In this document: positions 12,761-24,695 of the stretch, piece by piece | Numbering within the stretch: position 1 is the first letter of the stretch | How the letters are laid out: the number at the start of each line of letters is the position of its first letter | Origin: Thamnocephalis sphaerospora | Lineage: Eukaryota; Zoopagomycota; Zoopagomycetes; Zoopagales; Sigmoideomycetaceae | DNA length: 56,408 nt | Assembly (NCBI GenBank): GCA_003614735.1 | Contig: KZ992451.1 | Location: 1-56,408, forward strand | Direction of reading: 5' to 3' | Made by a program: the position numbers and the translations under genes | The notes under the pieces: model-generated | Database searches by the model: none | Told to the model about the DNA's origin: nothing | What the model saw: only the letters and a program-made list of their open reading frames with translations

Positions 12761-15395
12761 ATGCACCACACGATGGCTACTGCGGCACAGACCGACGACA
12801 CTGGCGGCACACAGTCGCAACAGGGACACCTGCCGGACACTGAGCTGTTTGCTGTCGAGTTTCCGGGTTATGTACGCAATGTGGACAAGGCATTAACGGC
12901 ACTAGGCGGCTTAGAAGCCATTGCAGCCGTAAGCATGCTATGGCAGCGCGTGCGCGACAAAGTATACTGCTCACGCAAGGATGTGCTGGCCACAGACAAT
13001 GCGCAACGAAGGAAAGCGCCTGCAGCTCAACTTGAGGCCAGGCAATCTGTTTTCCATTCCAACTGCGGGTGACGTCGTGCCTACGCCCAAGTTGCTCTTG
13101 CGCGTCAGCCGACGACGCCCACGCGCCAATGCGCCGCCTGAGCAGGATATGCTCGAGGACACTGAGGCCAAAGCAGAGGATATCAATGTCCGCATGGTGG
13201 GGCGTATTACGCGCACCTGCCGCTTCCGAGGTAGCTTGTCGCGCGTGCAAAGGGCGGCATCAACGGTCGCTAAATGCTTGTAGGCATGGCCGATTTCCAG
13301 TATCATCCGGATCCGGACCATCCTATTGTTAAGCTACGGCAGTCAATCGACAATGCAAATGGTGGGTATGCAAGTTGCAATGCAATGTATGGCGATACTG
13401 TGCTTATACAGGTTGCAGTGGAAGAGCTGCTTCAATTTCGGTTCAATGGCGACAGTGCACTTGCAGCAGCAAGTGCTAGCATACCGCCGCCTTCATTTTC
13501 ACGCGTCGAGGTAAGCAACAGAGCAATGCGAAGGGCAGCAGGCAGTCGTCTCACCATCCTTTACCGCGCTTGCGACAACGTAGATTCCCATGAATTACGG
13601 GTAGGCAAGCATAGGGCAGACTGGCGCGAGGAGATGTGACGTACTGAGTGTGCCTGCCTAGCTATCGGCAGGTGGTGTATCTGGACAAGTACACTGAAAA
13701 TCTGCCGCCCAGCAAAGTATGTCCACGCGTAATGCTAGTGGATGACTGATCGTCACACGCACTAACGGGATACACGAATACGTGTCGCTATTAGACGGCG
13801 GCATCGGCACGACGAAAGAATCGATGGAAGGAAGCGTATGCCTCCTCGCACATTGTGCACTTTGCAGACAAGAATATCCTTGGTTGGGCGGGGCAGTGGT
13901 GCATCAGGCGCGTGTGTTGGCCGCTGCAAATGATTTGCCTTGACGCAACGTACGCATTCCGATGGGGCCGCCCGAGCGAGTGGTTGAGCTGGCTGCAGGA
14001 CTACCAGAAGATCTGGCCGACAAGATGACCAAGGTAATGCTGAAAATGTATATAGCGCCATTCGTCCACTGCTGATCCCAAGCACAGCTATTTGCAGAAC
14101 GGCCCATCTGGACTGTGCGAATGCTGGCCCACCAGTTTGATCATCTGAGCATTGCTCATCTTCGCTTGTATGTGGCAATGATGGGCGGCGGATTGTCTGC
14201 TATTCTACACATCAAGCGGGGCGGTTGAGAGCGGCAATGAGCTGACGCCGTGTGTACACCGTCTAGGCTGCTGCGCATGAATAGCTATGTGATGGCAAAT
14301 GGACCGTGGCACGGCTGTTGTATCCGCAATGGTTATGATCCACGCAAGGAGGTGGATGCTCGGCGGTAGGTTGCCTCGAGTTGAACGCTAATGGTAAAGG
14401 CTCACCCTGCATGCGAAACCACACAGTTACCAGCTAATCAATACGCGGTTCAAGTTGCATCTGGAGAAGGGCTCGCATCCAACTGATGATACTACGCCAA
14501 TATCATCTTCCAATCATGCAGACACACCAGGTGCCGATCCTTGCACAGACGGCACTGTGGATACATGGCATGCAAAACCAACCAGCGAGGAGGGGTACGT
14601 GCAGTATAACGGACAAGTATGCTGCGTGTGCACTCACCCGGCGCCAACGTAGGCCATTGATATTTGACGGCAAACGCAAACCGCACGGCGGCATTACTAC
14701 GTGGCAGTTTTGCGATATTACCGATCCAGGCATTCGTGCGTTGCTGGATGCAGACCATATCGTCCGCTCTACCTGTGATGTACGTGCTGCTTGGCACTTT
14801 TCAAAGTGCACAGCATGTCAGCTAATTTTGAACGCTAGGAGCGAGATGGCTGGTACGCATCCGCAATCATACACGCAGCACGGCGTCTGCTTCGTCTCAA
14901 ATATCAGGCAGTCTGCAGCGACACGCCTGTTGACGCCAATCTCGAGCGGAGACTGATTGATACGGCGTTGGATGCAGCGGCGAACGAGGTGCACGAGGCA
15001 AATTCAATGCCAGAGATGGAGATGGATGTTGATACCAGCACGCAGCGCCATGTTTCCGGCATAGAGGAGTCCACCGAGATGGACATTCGCGTGGGTGCAT
15101 CAGTGGCTTGATGCCCATGTCACATATGTATATTCCTAACTCATACTTGCTGCTGCAGATGAACCAGCTTATGGGCAACCTCAGCCAGGCACTGGGCGGT
15201 GTTCCGCTAGGCGACGAGTCGGACGCACTGTTTTCTATGCCTGGCGACGAGTTTGAGGGTGTATTTGGCGACTCGGATGATGAAGACGACCTGGGGGTGC
15301 CTGGTCGCGCCCAGATGCTGCACACGGGCGAGGAAGGCGAGGAGGACGAAGAGGACGAGGAGGACGACGAGGACGAGGACGATCCCAGCGAGTAG
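12761..15395 (+). CDS. TFC1: Transcription factor IIIC subunit Tfc1/Sfc1 (GTF3C5 family)
   Basis: Subunit of TFIIIC, which binds the A and B boxes of tRNA genes for RNA polymerase III. N-terminal conserved blocks are FAVEFPGYVRNVDKALTAL and GKRLQLNLRPGNLFSIP followed by VPTPKLLLRVSRRRPRA. In the middle are FSRVE, RPIWTVRMLAHQ, MNSYVMANGPWHGCCIRNGY and DPRKEVDARR|YQLINTRFKLHL, which match the region giving the GPW...GYDPR motif in GTF3C5. The C-terminus is a long Asp/Glu tail after GVPGRAQMLHTGEEGEE, as in yeast and human homologues. One intron joins AIAA to TMRNEGKRL; several others lie downstream and were not all resolved. A second in-frame ATG lies at 12773. It is divergent from RIT1. Confidence 0.86.
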
Positions 15396-15669
15396 CCTGC
15401 CAGTCAACTAAAGTGACGCGCTCTGTGACGTGCTTCTTCATGGCAACAAGTTTTAGCGGTGGATTGTAAAACTGCCATTGCCGCGGGGGTAGTGGCGATG
15501 CGAGCGGCGGTGATTGGCCCACGATTTTGCTCCCACTTTTTCGCTTGCGCTGGTCCATCTAGCGCAGCCAGTGGCCCCGGTCGCCCCTGCTGCCCTTCTC
15601 TCCTCCTCTTCCCATTTCCCAACGTGCGTACGCGTAAATAGCGGGATCACACTACGCTCTCTGCTCACC

Positions 15670-16147
15670 ATGGCCCACGATCAAGTTTGGTTCTCGCGCC
15701 CCCGCAAATTCGGCAAGGGCTCCCGCCAGTGGTGCGTGTTGGCACGAATCGCGCGTGCATGAGCTGTGGGCGATCGACGGGATGGGCGCGCACGGACTAG
15801 GTGTATACGGCGGGAAAAACGGTCTAACACGAGCGGCCTGTGTTTCGCGCGCTGCAGCCGCGTCTGCGCTCACCGTCAGGGTCTGATTCGCAAGTACGGC
15901 CTGGACGTCTGCCGCCAGTGCTTCCGCGAGTACTCCAAGGACATTGGCTTCATCAAGGTGCGTTTTGGCGTCAACTGCCACAGTGAGGCGTCGGTTGGGC
16001 ATGGCGACAGTGTGCTGGACGGGCATAGTGTCGGCTGTGGTGGACTGGATATTAGCCGTCTCTGCTGCTACTTTGATTTAGCAAAGGGGCGCTGAAAGCA
16101 TACTGGCTCGACTAACACGCGCTGTTATGCTCGTCTAGTTCCGCTAA
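15670..16147 (+). CDS. RPS29: 40S ribosomal protein uS14 (Rps29)
   Basis: Small zinc-binding protein of the 40S head. Exons 15670-15731, 15858-15957 and 16139-16147 give 171 nt, exactly 56 aa plus stop, the usual length. The protein starts [20 protein letters not shown] and carries the CxxC...CxxC zinc ligands (CRVC and CRQC). It continues SKDIGFIK and ends FR, as in fungi. The last exon is only 9 nt and supplies Phe-Arg-stop after a 181-nt intron. The two introns (126 and 181 nt) are longer than the local norm. I looked for a C/D snoRNA in them and saw no convincing C and D boxes. Confidence 0.95.
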
Positions 16148-16233
16148 ACCTGATGTTCTGTCCCTCCTGCCAAGAGAGCCCGTCGAGTCTTTGACGGAGT
16201 GAGCGTTTGGATTCGACTGGCTGTTTGCTGTCT

Positions 16234-16239
16234 AATAAA
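16234..16239 (+). promoter_or_regulatory. AATAAA poly(A) signal of RPS29
   Basis: A canonical AATAAA hexamer lies 87 nt after the RPS29 stop codon on the same strand. This is the expected place for 3' end formation. Confidence 0.6.
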
Positions 16240-16484
16240 CACAGGCAGCCACGCCGGCTCCCTTGCTTCATAGCATTTTCTGCCCGCAGGCGACAGCGGC
16301 GATGCGTGGCCATGTGCACCCGCTGCTTTACCGAAATTTTGGTTTAATGCATTCGTACAACGTACAATAATGATGCTGGATGCTCCGAAAGCCCGATCAT
16401 CTGCGGATCGGCGCACGCAACGCGTGCTCTGCAGAAAAGCACGCTGATGCGCAAGCAAAGGTGTGCTGCCGCCCAGACGTACGG

Positions 16485-17394
16485 CTAGTGCTGAGGCATA
16501 TGCTCGTGTGCCACATAAGGCAGCCCGGGTCCACCGGGCGGTCGACTGGCAGCCGTCAGGCCAAACTGTCCACTGGTTTGCACATACTGCTGGATGACTA
16601 AGAAAGCAGCGTTGCGTCAGCAGTGTCCAAGACCGCTCGTCGCTGCTCTGTAGCCAGCGCCACTTACCATTGCAGTCGCAGTTCTGGTGGGCCAGCTAGC
16701 GCGACAGGCACAGCGTATGGCGTGAGTCAGCCGTGCGGCGTGGGTGCTGCAGCAAACGTGCGCGGATTACTCACCAGTTGATTCTTAAGCTGAATGGCTT
16801 CTTCTTTTAGCTGGTTTACCAGCAGGTGCAGCGCCTTGTTCCGCTTGACAACCTCCTCCGAGTTTGCCTCCAGCTCCTGCATCCAGAGCTTCTTCTTCTG
16901 GCGGCATTTGTACGCTGCAACGCGGTTGCGCTCCAAAAACCGCTTTCGCTTCTTCTCGGCATCCTCGCCGTCTTCGTCTTCGTCGTCATTTGCCATCACC
17001 TCGGCTGCTGGCATGGCAGCGGCACGTGCCGGCGCGGGGGGCTGACGGGTAGGCTGTATGATGGGCGGCGGCGCTGCTGCATGTCCAGCCGTAGCCCCGG
17101 CTGGCAAAGTCAGCGTCGTCGTCGAGGCTGTGGTCGTGGCCGCGGCAGCCGCTGCGGCCTCGTTGCTCCGCTGGAAGCTAGCGTCAAACGGGTTGATTTC
17201 CGTCATGTCGTTCAGCCCTGCGAATTGTCCGTTCTCTACTAGAAAACGCGTCGGGGTCGGCACGTCTGCTGATAAAAGTACCAGAAACAGTCCGCCGATA
17301 AGTGTCTGCTACACAGGCGCGCGGCAAACCTGCTCGACCTGCAACGCCCGCCCCCCCGCCCGCCTGCCTGTCCGCGTTGCAACGCACCTTCCAT
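16485..17394 (-). CDS. ATF/CREB-type bZIP transcription factor
   Basis: DNA-binding regulator of the Atf1/ATF2/Sko1 type. Exons 16485-16597, 16668-16695, 16775-17268 and 17388-17394 give 642 nt (213 aa). The first exon is only ATGGAAG. The order is a short acidic N-terminus, an Ala/Thr-rich tract, a Pro-rich tract, an acidic [11 protein letters not shown] patch, then the basic region [19 protein letters not shown] with the N-x7-R signature, and a leucine zipper through [12 protein letters not shown]. It closes with LAHQNCDCN, the equivalent of the LAHKDC end of Atf1/ATF2 zippers. In fission yeast such factors act under the stress MAP kinase; no MAPK docking sequence was recognised here. TCTP lies divergently 363 bp away. 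Confidence 0.86.
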
Positions 17395-17756
17395 GTTACT
17401 TGCGCCGGAACCCAGCACTGCGCTTAGACGTAAGCAGTATGTCGTTTACGGGCTCTGGATCACACAGCAATGTAGAACAGCGGTGCAAGTCTATAGCGAC
17501 AGCACGCAGGGAGATGCAGCGAGTGGTGGGAAAGAGATAAAGACGCCATGATGTTCCTAGCTAGCCACTTCTTTACACAGTAACGATGGAGAGCCAATGA
17601 CATCATTTGCATGTGAGCGCCCAAAGAGGGACTGTGCGGGGCACCCCACCAGCCACCATTATCTGCGCCGCTCTGCGCTCACCGACAGACTGCTTCTTCG
17701 CCTCCTCTATACGAAGCCTCGCTGCCACCACTTTTGCGTGTCATCAACTTACAACC
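17395..17756. other. Shared promoter region between the bZIP gene and TCTP
   Basis: 362 bp between two divergent start codons. It holds no convincing gene. The last 100 bp before the TCTP ATG are rich in C/T and CTC blocks, typical of highly expressed fungal translation genes. Confidence 0.5.
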
Positions 17757-18582
17757 ATGCTGCTCTACACTGATATTATTTCCGGTAAGTAGATGGCAGA
17801 GCTGTTTTGCGCGTGAATCCAGCAGGTGGATGGATGGATGAACGAATGGATGGATGAATGGTGCGGATGGACGGTGCAGCAGACGCGTAGTGGGGCGTTA
17901 CTGTGACTAGACGGTACATCAGGAACGTGGCAGCGCGCCGTTATCATTGCAGTGCGCCGTGCCCGTCCTCCCGTCGGACCGCCTGCACGGGGAGCAACAT
18001 GCCTGAAGCAACCGGCCATCTAACGCACGCCTGATGTTCTAGGCGATGAGCTGATCAGCGACGCCTTCAAGATGGTGGAGGTTGACGACATCGTCTACGA
18101 GGTCGACAGCTACGTAAGTATTGGCAACTGACTTGCAACTAGCCAGCGCTTGTCGCTAACATTTGCATGTTCCTTAGATGGTTGAATCCAAGAACGGCGA
18201 AGTCGACATTGGTGCCAACCCGTCCGCTGAGGGTGGCGATGAGGAGTTGGAGGATGGCGTCGAGCGCGTCGACATCATTGAGAACTCGTTCCGCCTGCAG
18301 CAGACCACCTTCGACAAGAAGTCCTACACCGTCTACATCCGGGACTACATGAAGCGCATTGTGGCCGAGCTGGAGAAGTCCAACCCGGAGCGTGTGGAGC
18401 CCTTCAAGAAGGCTGCTGCTACCTACGTCAAGAAGGTTTTGGGCAACTTCAAGGACTACGACTTCTTCACTGGCGAGCAGGTGGTCCCAGAAGGCATGGC
18501 TGTTCTGCGCAACTACCGCGAGGACGGCATCACGCCGTACTACATCTTCTTCAAGGATGGTCTGAAGGAGGTCAAGCTCTAA
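17757..18582 (+). CDS. TMA19: Translationally controlled tumour protein (TCTP/Tma19)
   Basis: Abundant conserved ribosome-associated and stress-related protein. Exons 17757-17784, 18043-18113 and 18178-18582 give 504 nt (167 aa), the family length. It begins MLLYTDIISGDELISDAF. The TCTP signature region reads EVDIGANPSAEGGDEELEDG, followed by IRDYMKRIVAELEKSNPERV, and it ends ITPYYIFFKDGLKEVKL. The first intron (258 nt) is unusually long for this window and contains GATG/GGAT tandem repeats. The convergent MED23 stop is 122 nt away. Confidence 0.97.
17827..17860 (+). repeat. Imperfect GATG/GGAT tandem repeat in TCTP intron 1
   Basis: About eight tetranucleotide units (tggatggatgaacgaatgga, continuing) sit inside the long first intron of TCTP. 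It is a short simple-sequence array with no coding role. Confidence 0.75.
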
Positions 18583-18639
18583 GCATCTCGCACCATTTGG
18601 CCAACGGCCGTTGCCGATGCAGGCCGCATTGTTGTTGGT

Positions 18640-18645
18640 AATAAA
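18640..18645 (+). promoter_or_regulatory. AATAAA poly(A) signal of TCTP
   Basis: AATAAA lies 58 nt downstream of the TCTP stop, inside the 122-nt gap shared with convergent MED23. Confidence 0.6.
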
Positions 18646-18704
18646 CCACGCTGCATACTGCTTGTAATCACATTGTAGAGCATCAAAGTGCACTTTATCG
18701 TCCT

Positions 18705-21700
18705 TTAGCCAACCACTACGGTTGCAGACACATTAATGGTGGCGCTAGCGGCGCTCGCTAGTGCGCCCGCAAGCGCTGTGATGGCGGCATTGCGTACAAC
18801 CGATACTGGTGCTGTGGCTAGTTCGGCTTGCGCCTGCATCAGCGCGTCTACGGGGAGCGTCACGCTACGCAAGAATACATGGCTAATGGGCAGACAAATC
18901 AGCAGGCGGTCAAGGAACATTCAAGGGGTAGCAGCGCAGATCAAGAGACGCCCAGGTATGCGCGAACAAGGATACAAAAAGTCCAGCATGCAGTCGGTAG
19001 TCTCGCGGAAAAGGGGACCGCTTGCATCGAGATCGACAAGGATGCCCAGAAGCTGGAAAAGACACTGGAGCGAATGGTATGGTAGGCGTGGCGTTAGTGT
19101 TAGCAAACCCGCAATGTGAGCGCAGAGAGCAATGTCAGCTACCGTAGACGAAAGAACAGGCACGCTGTTCAGCTGAGCCAGTGCCGGTCCCAAAAGGCGG
19201 CACACCAGCGTTGTGCGGCCCGTCGCCAGCAGATCCAGCCGATGCACACTGATAGCTTCAATGACCGGCTGCAGCACAAGTGGTCCGCACCAGCTTGCAA
19301 GGCTATGAATGCAGGCCAGCAGAGCCATGGCGGGATTGTCGGCGGTCGCGTCCAAGCTAGATTTTGTTCGTCCCTCACCGCAGCCTGCTGTGCCCTCTAT
19401 CACCATGGCAGTGGCTAGCCTCTGTATAGGGAAACACAGTGGTCGGCTAGCGTTAGCATAAACCTTCTCTGCGCTCGGCAGCATCGCTTGCCTTTTGAGC
19501 TGCAAACTCGTCCGGCTGCGTGCTGCACTCCAAAAAGGTGATGGTAAGTGCTAGCGAAAACGGTAGGACAAATTCATCATGTGGTAGCAGAGCGAATATG
19601 CGGGCAAGCGCCGTAAGCTGTTTGGTGCCCAGGCTAGCCGACGAGCAGACCCATGCAAGTGCACTCTGCACCACCACCTCCGATGTCCACGGACCGGCCA
19701 TGGCTTCGATAGCAGCAACGACGATGCTCTCTTCGGTGGCGTCGATAATTTCGCAAAAATGACGCTCTATCCGATCACCGTTCATTGCCGGTGCATAGTC
19801 GGCGCCTGTAATCACTATCAGCATCGGCCGTGCATAAGCATATCATTGTGATTGTATCGCCAATCTTACCTTGCACTGTACGGGCAATGATCTGCTCGAT
19901 CGGGAACTGCTCCGACGGCGACGCAGCGCTAGCATTGCGTAGAAACTCTGCAAACTCGGAAACAAAGGGATAGTCCTCCGCAGCTACACAGCCGGCGCGG
20001 TAAGCACATGTGGTAACAGTAATAAATCGCGTTCTACTCACAAAGTGATCCGGCCAGCTGTGCTAAAAGTGCTTGGTCACTTGATATTATCGACCGACGA
20101 TAGTAGCGCAGGATGGATCGAACTACACTGAGTGGCGCTGCGCGATACTTGATCAGACCACCATAGGTGGCCAGTACGGCGGATGCAAAGTCACCCCGGC
20201 CCGACTCGATGAATCGGCCGACCAACTCGGGGAGGATGGTCAGGAATCGCGTAACGACACTTGTATAGTAGACGGGTAGGCTGACGGCAGCAGCGCTGGC
20301 CGACGTGTTTTCGCGCAATGCCTCGGCATCGGCGTTGGCGTTCTCGAGTTGATAATGTTCGGGGTATTCGTGCAAATAGGCCATAAGCTTTGCGTGATAG
20401 TCGTTCTCCTTCCATAGCCTGTGTGTCGGAAAGAGCGCACACCACCGTTGCACGCGTGCGCGAAACTCCTCGGCGTCAAAAAGGAGGGCAGCGAGAACAT
20501 CCAGCACGCCGCCCGAGCCGCGGCCGCAGTGGGCAAGCGCAAGCACAACATGGCTAAACTCGAGCACCTGCGCATTCCATAAAAGATATCCCAGACTGGC
20601 GACCGCCTTGTGGTGCACCAAATCATCGCCGCAACGATATGCAGGACGTTAGAAAAAGCGTGCGCAGTGTGTACCAGCAGACTTACCGATTCCAGCTGCA
20701 CAATATTGCCAATTGCCATGCCAATGTGGTCCACCAGGCGAGTTGTGTAGCTTGTCAGCTGCCTGGGTGCTATGCTCGATAGCGCTGGTCGGACGGCTAG
20801 GACAGCAGCATTAGATACGGGGCACGGGTGTAGGACACAAGCACCTTACCGTCAAGAGCAGCGGCTATGCTATCGGCATCGCTAATGTACTTCCACCATA
20901 GATATATCAAAACGTTGGGCTGATGCTCTGGCGCACGGAATGCATCCGGCTCCAGCGAAAGGAGTTGATCTGGCTTCACCTGGTGCAACACGGATAAGCC
21001 ATCAAGTTCATGTACAGCCTCTCTAGATACGGCCATTTTGCTTTGGATGCGGTCGTCACGCACGTACCTCCATCAGGTCGTCCGCCGGCATTAGAGACGC
21101 CGTCTGCTGCACAAAGCTTTTCATCGGCTCGGGGAAAAACTCGAGGGTTTCCGGTGCCCAAAACGGCACGACCGAGCTCAAATTAATCACTGCCTGCTTC
21201 ACCGTCTCGTCAGGGAGCAAAAGCGAGCCATGCGCCTCGCTAATCAGGGTGCACAGATCAGTTGATGTGCAATAGCATGCATATATATGCACTTCATACC
21301 TAGATTTACGAATGCGTGCAAGATTCGTCATCATCACCCGCGCTGGCAGCTCCAGTCCCGCAAACGATAGGCGACTAAGCATTCCTAGATTTGCGGTGAG
21401 AAAGTCGGTGTTTCCCTGAATGCAAGGACAAAGCGTTGGCAGAGATACATGACGCCTGTACTACATGGCACGCACCACAAGGCTGATGCACAGGTTTTCC
21501 AGCATCAAGTACACCTGCCGATTCTTGACATTCTGCAGCGCTGTAATGGCTGCAGCAAAGATATCGGCTGACAGCGGCGACGACGTGCATCAAATTGGTC
21601 AAGGACACACGAGTACATCGCCATTGCATTCGCATGGACAGCCAAAAGGATATTTGAGAAACCGCAGTAGTCGGCCGCTGGTCAAATCAGCTACGGTGCC

Positions 21701-24695
21701 TATCCAGCGCCAGGCTGTGTCCGATACAGATGATGGCTTGTCCTGACCGGTCGAATCGCCCCCTTCTGCTTCCCGAGCCAGCTTGGTAAGTAGCCTCTTT
21801 AAGCGCTCAAACACCTCGGTAATCATCAGCTCCGAACTGCGCACAACCAAAAGCAGGACCATTAGCTCGCGCGCCGCCAAGACCGACACCATGCTACGTA
21901 CGAGCATGGTGAACAATAGATAATGTTGGCAACAGCGTCGAGCACATATGGCGAGACTGAATTGGCAGCCACAGGGTTGGGGAACCGTGGACCCGATTCA
22001 TGGTCCAGCATCATCTTGTAGATCAACTGTAGCAGCCTGCGATACGACTCAGTACGCCAGTCGCAATGAAAATGGTTGACGACGCCTGCATGGTAGCATA
22101 CCTATGTCTGCAGTCTACCGTCACCAGTTCCAAGAGTCGATAATCAAGATTGCCACCCTTTAGGAACGTGCAGCCAGATGGGAACTTTTCGACATCCAGT
22201 TCGTCACAGGAGACTAGATAGACGTAAAGCGTGTCTGCCACCAGGTGCTGGCGAAGCTGGCTCACGATTGCTATGCGTGTCATTTCATCCACCGAAATGT
22301 CATGCCACTGGCCGCGATTGCTGACATTGGCTGACGAATGATACAGATTGGTCAAATGGCCGACAACTTTTTCGCTGCGTCGTGGATATGCTAGTTTGCT
22401 GGTGAGCAAGCTTACCTTTGTATGCACTTCCAAAGTGCGTCTAAGCACAGGGTCGATGTTAGCAACAAGAAAGCAGCTGCGGGACAGGGTGCATACCTGC
22501 AACAGAAAACAGGACTGTGCCAACGGCATGGCCGACGCAAGCTTGGGGTAACGGAATTTGAGCAGGTTCTTGTCGCGCAACCGCTTCTGCTGGTGGCAAA
22601 TCTGTTGACAAAAGTGCACATTTTGCGTGTTAGCTGGCAGCGCGTTTACGCGCATCGCCACCATTGCAGAGCTTACGGAACATGGCATGGCCAGGTCCAC
22701 CAGCGAAAAGGCGTGGTCCGTTGTCATAGTGCTGCCCTCATATAGCTCTGTGATCTTGGCAAAAAGACGCTCTTCTCCAGCAAGATCCGTACCGACGACA
22801 CCGTCGCCAACCTTTTCAATGTCTGCCGTATGTATCAAGGATGCTGCTCAGCGCCATGCCACCCACGCTGCAAAACACCGAGAATACGTACGAAGCAGTT
22901 GTAGCAGTAGCCACAATAGATAATTGGTGTTGCCACCCTCCTGCCCACGCAAATGCTGTGCAATGCCAAGGAACCGATCAACCGTTTGCTCGAATGAGAT
23001 TTGGCTAAGCAGATCGGAAAGTTGGCAGCGTCAGGGTCTGCACGCCCAGTCCTAACCGGCTCTGAATGCCACTCACTCTGTGTCGACCAGCGAGTATAGC
23101 TCATCGGCAATTGGAAGTAGCTGCAGGAACGGACTTTGGTCTTCCGGCACAAACACATCGGCGCTATCGTCGCTGTGTGCGGCAAACCCTATGTATCGTA
23201 TACACGTCAGCTTTACGTACCGTTCAGGCGGTAAAAGATCACTTGGGTACATACTAGTACATGTCATTCGCGCAACAGTAGTACTGCACCGCACCACACG
23301 GTCTTCCAGATCCCGGAAGAACGCATCCAGTACAGTATCACGCGTGATGCCAGACTGAGTGCGGACTTGGCGCAGTTGCTCGCCAAGTGGATAGCGCCGA
23401 CGTAGCTCCTTGCCCTGTATGTTGCTATCCTGCCACATCGGTATCTACGCCAGTTTGCCGTGATGAGTCAAGAGCATCACGGTATATACAGACACATATC
23501 GCCTACCCGAAGCAGATGCAGCGCGGCGTTTGGCTGCGGCGCGGACTCTTCAGGAGATGATGCGATTGGCTGGGCCAGTGGCGCAAAGCTGCACACTAAA
23601 CACACGAGTCGCTGTAACGTCAGCGTTTCTTCATCTAGCATGCAACAGTGGGGCACATACCCGGTGGCAGCGTAAACTCGGCCATCTGCACACGACGCTC
23701 CTCCAAACTCTCAAAGAATGTTGCTAGCGTCCAGTGCGGCTTGCCCGCAAGTACAGCCTACACCTCTGGTAAGCATATCACGCGGATGAAGCTTGATGGG
23801 CCGTTCGAGCCTTACTGCGGGTATGATATCCACCAGCGGTAGGGACACATCGGCCGTGCTTTCACTAGTCTCCACGAGCTGTTTCAGCAGCTTGTAGCCT
23901 TGATGCGCAGCAGCCAATTGTCCGGGAAGCAGCTGGGTAGGCAGTCGGTTGATCTCGCGCACAATAACAGATACCAAGCGCGTGGCCAGCAAAATATGCA
24001 TGGCCGGATCGGCTGCCGGCTGTCGTAGTAGCTCCGCTAGAAAACTCAGTGCATGCTGCCATTTTTCTGTGCTAGCAATATCCAACGCGGCGGTAAACAC
24101 GCCCAATAACGACGCGGCAACATGTGGCTGGGCCTGTGCCGAATCGAGCAAAGGCGCTCGCAAAAAGTTGCGCAATGCTGCAAGCAATACAACAAACTGC
24201 GTAGGCAGTAGCTGCTGTCCCAGCGTTGTAGCAATCTGCTGCACCACCGTTGTCTACGCGCAATAATGTCAGCGCACAAACCGGAGCCAACGGTGCGCGT
24301 GTGCGCCCAGCGCGCACCCATTGTCCGGCTATGTATGCGTTTTCCAGCGCCGCCGCGATTCGCTCGACCGCCGCCTCGTCCACGCCTATGCTGGGTGCAT
24401 CGCTTAGACATTCCAGTCCTTGCACCTCCGAAAAGGATGCGTCTCCGAATGCATGGTCGTCGGTAGTAAACAGGCTGTAGTCGTACCAAGTTAAAGGCAA
24501 CACCAAACCAAGCGCCTATGGCCATTCTAACGCTCACCCGTTGAAGCAGTACCCTGGCGTGCTAAAGTGGACACTCTATGCGAACGCGCAAGATGAGTAG
24601 TGCGCAAGAATCGGTCATCACCCTCCGCACCCTACCGAGCGATTCGGATCGCAAGAGGCTAGCTCCGTCGCAAGTACCGCTGCGAAATCCGACAT
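18705..24695 (-). CDS. MED23: Mediator complex subunit 23 (MED23)
   Basis: Large helical tail subunit of the RNA polymerase II Mediator. Matches to the family run in order: VVPFWAPETLEFFPEPMKSF, QPNVLIYLWWKYISDADSI, FRARVQRWCALFPTHRLWKE with NDYHAKLMAYLHEYPEHYQL, then LPVYYTSVVTRFLTILPELV with GRFIESG, and YGGLIKYRAAPLSVVRSILR with YYRRS. This last block is the most diagnostic. The C-terminus ends SATINVSATVVVG. The 5' end is least certain. I favour ATG at 24695 (MSDFAAVLATELASCDPNRS), then a 60-nt intron, then SVHFSTPGYCFNG, a 63-nt intron, then LFTTDDHAFGD. A further 64-nt intron joins IAGQW to TTVVQQIATTLGQQ. MED23 is absent from Saccharomyces. Confidence 0.88.

Noticed and set aside
15732-16138. 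Intronic snoRNA in RPS29
   Set aside because: Both introns are long, but no C box (RUGAUGA) with a matching D box and terminal stem was seen.
16794-17242. Plus-strand ORFs opposite the bZIP gene
   Set aside because: Shadows of the bZIP coding bias; the minus strand carries an unmistakable basic region and zipper.
17785-18042. Intronic RNA gene in TCTP intron 1
   Set aside because: The extra length is explained by a GATG repeat; no box motifs were seen.
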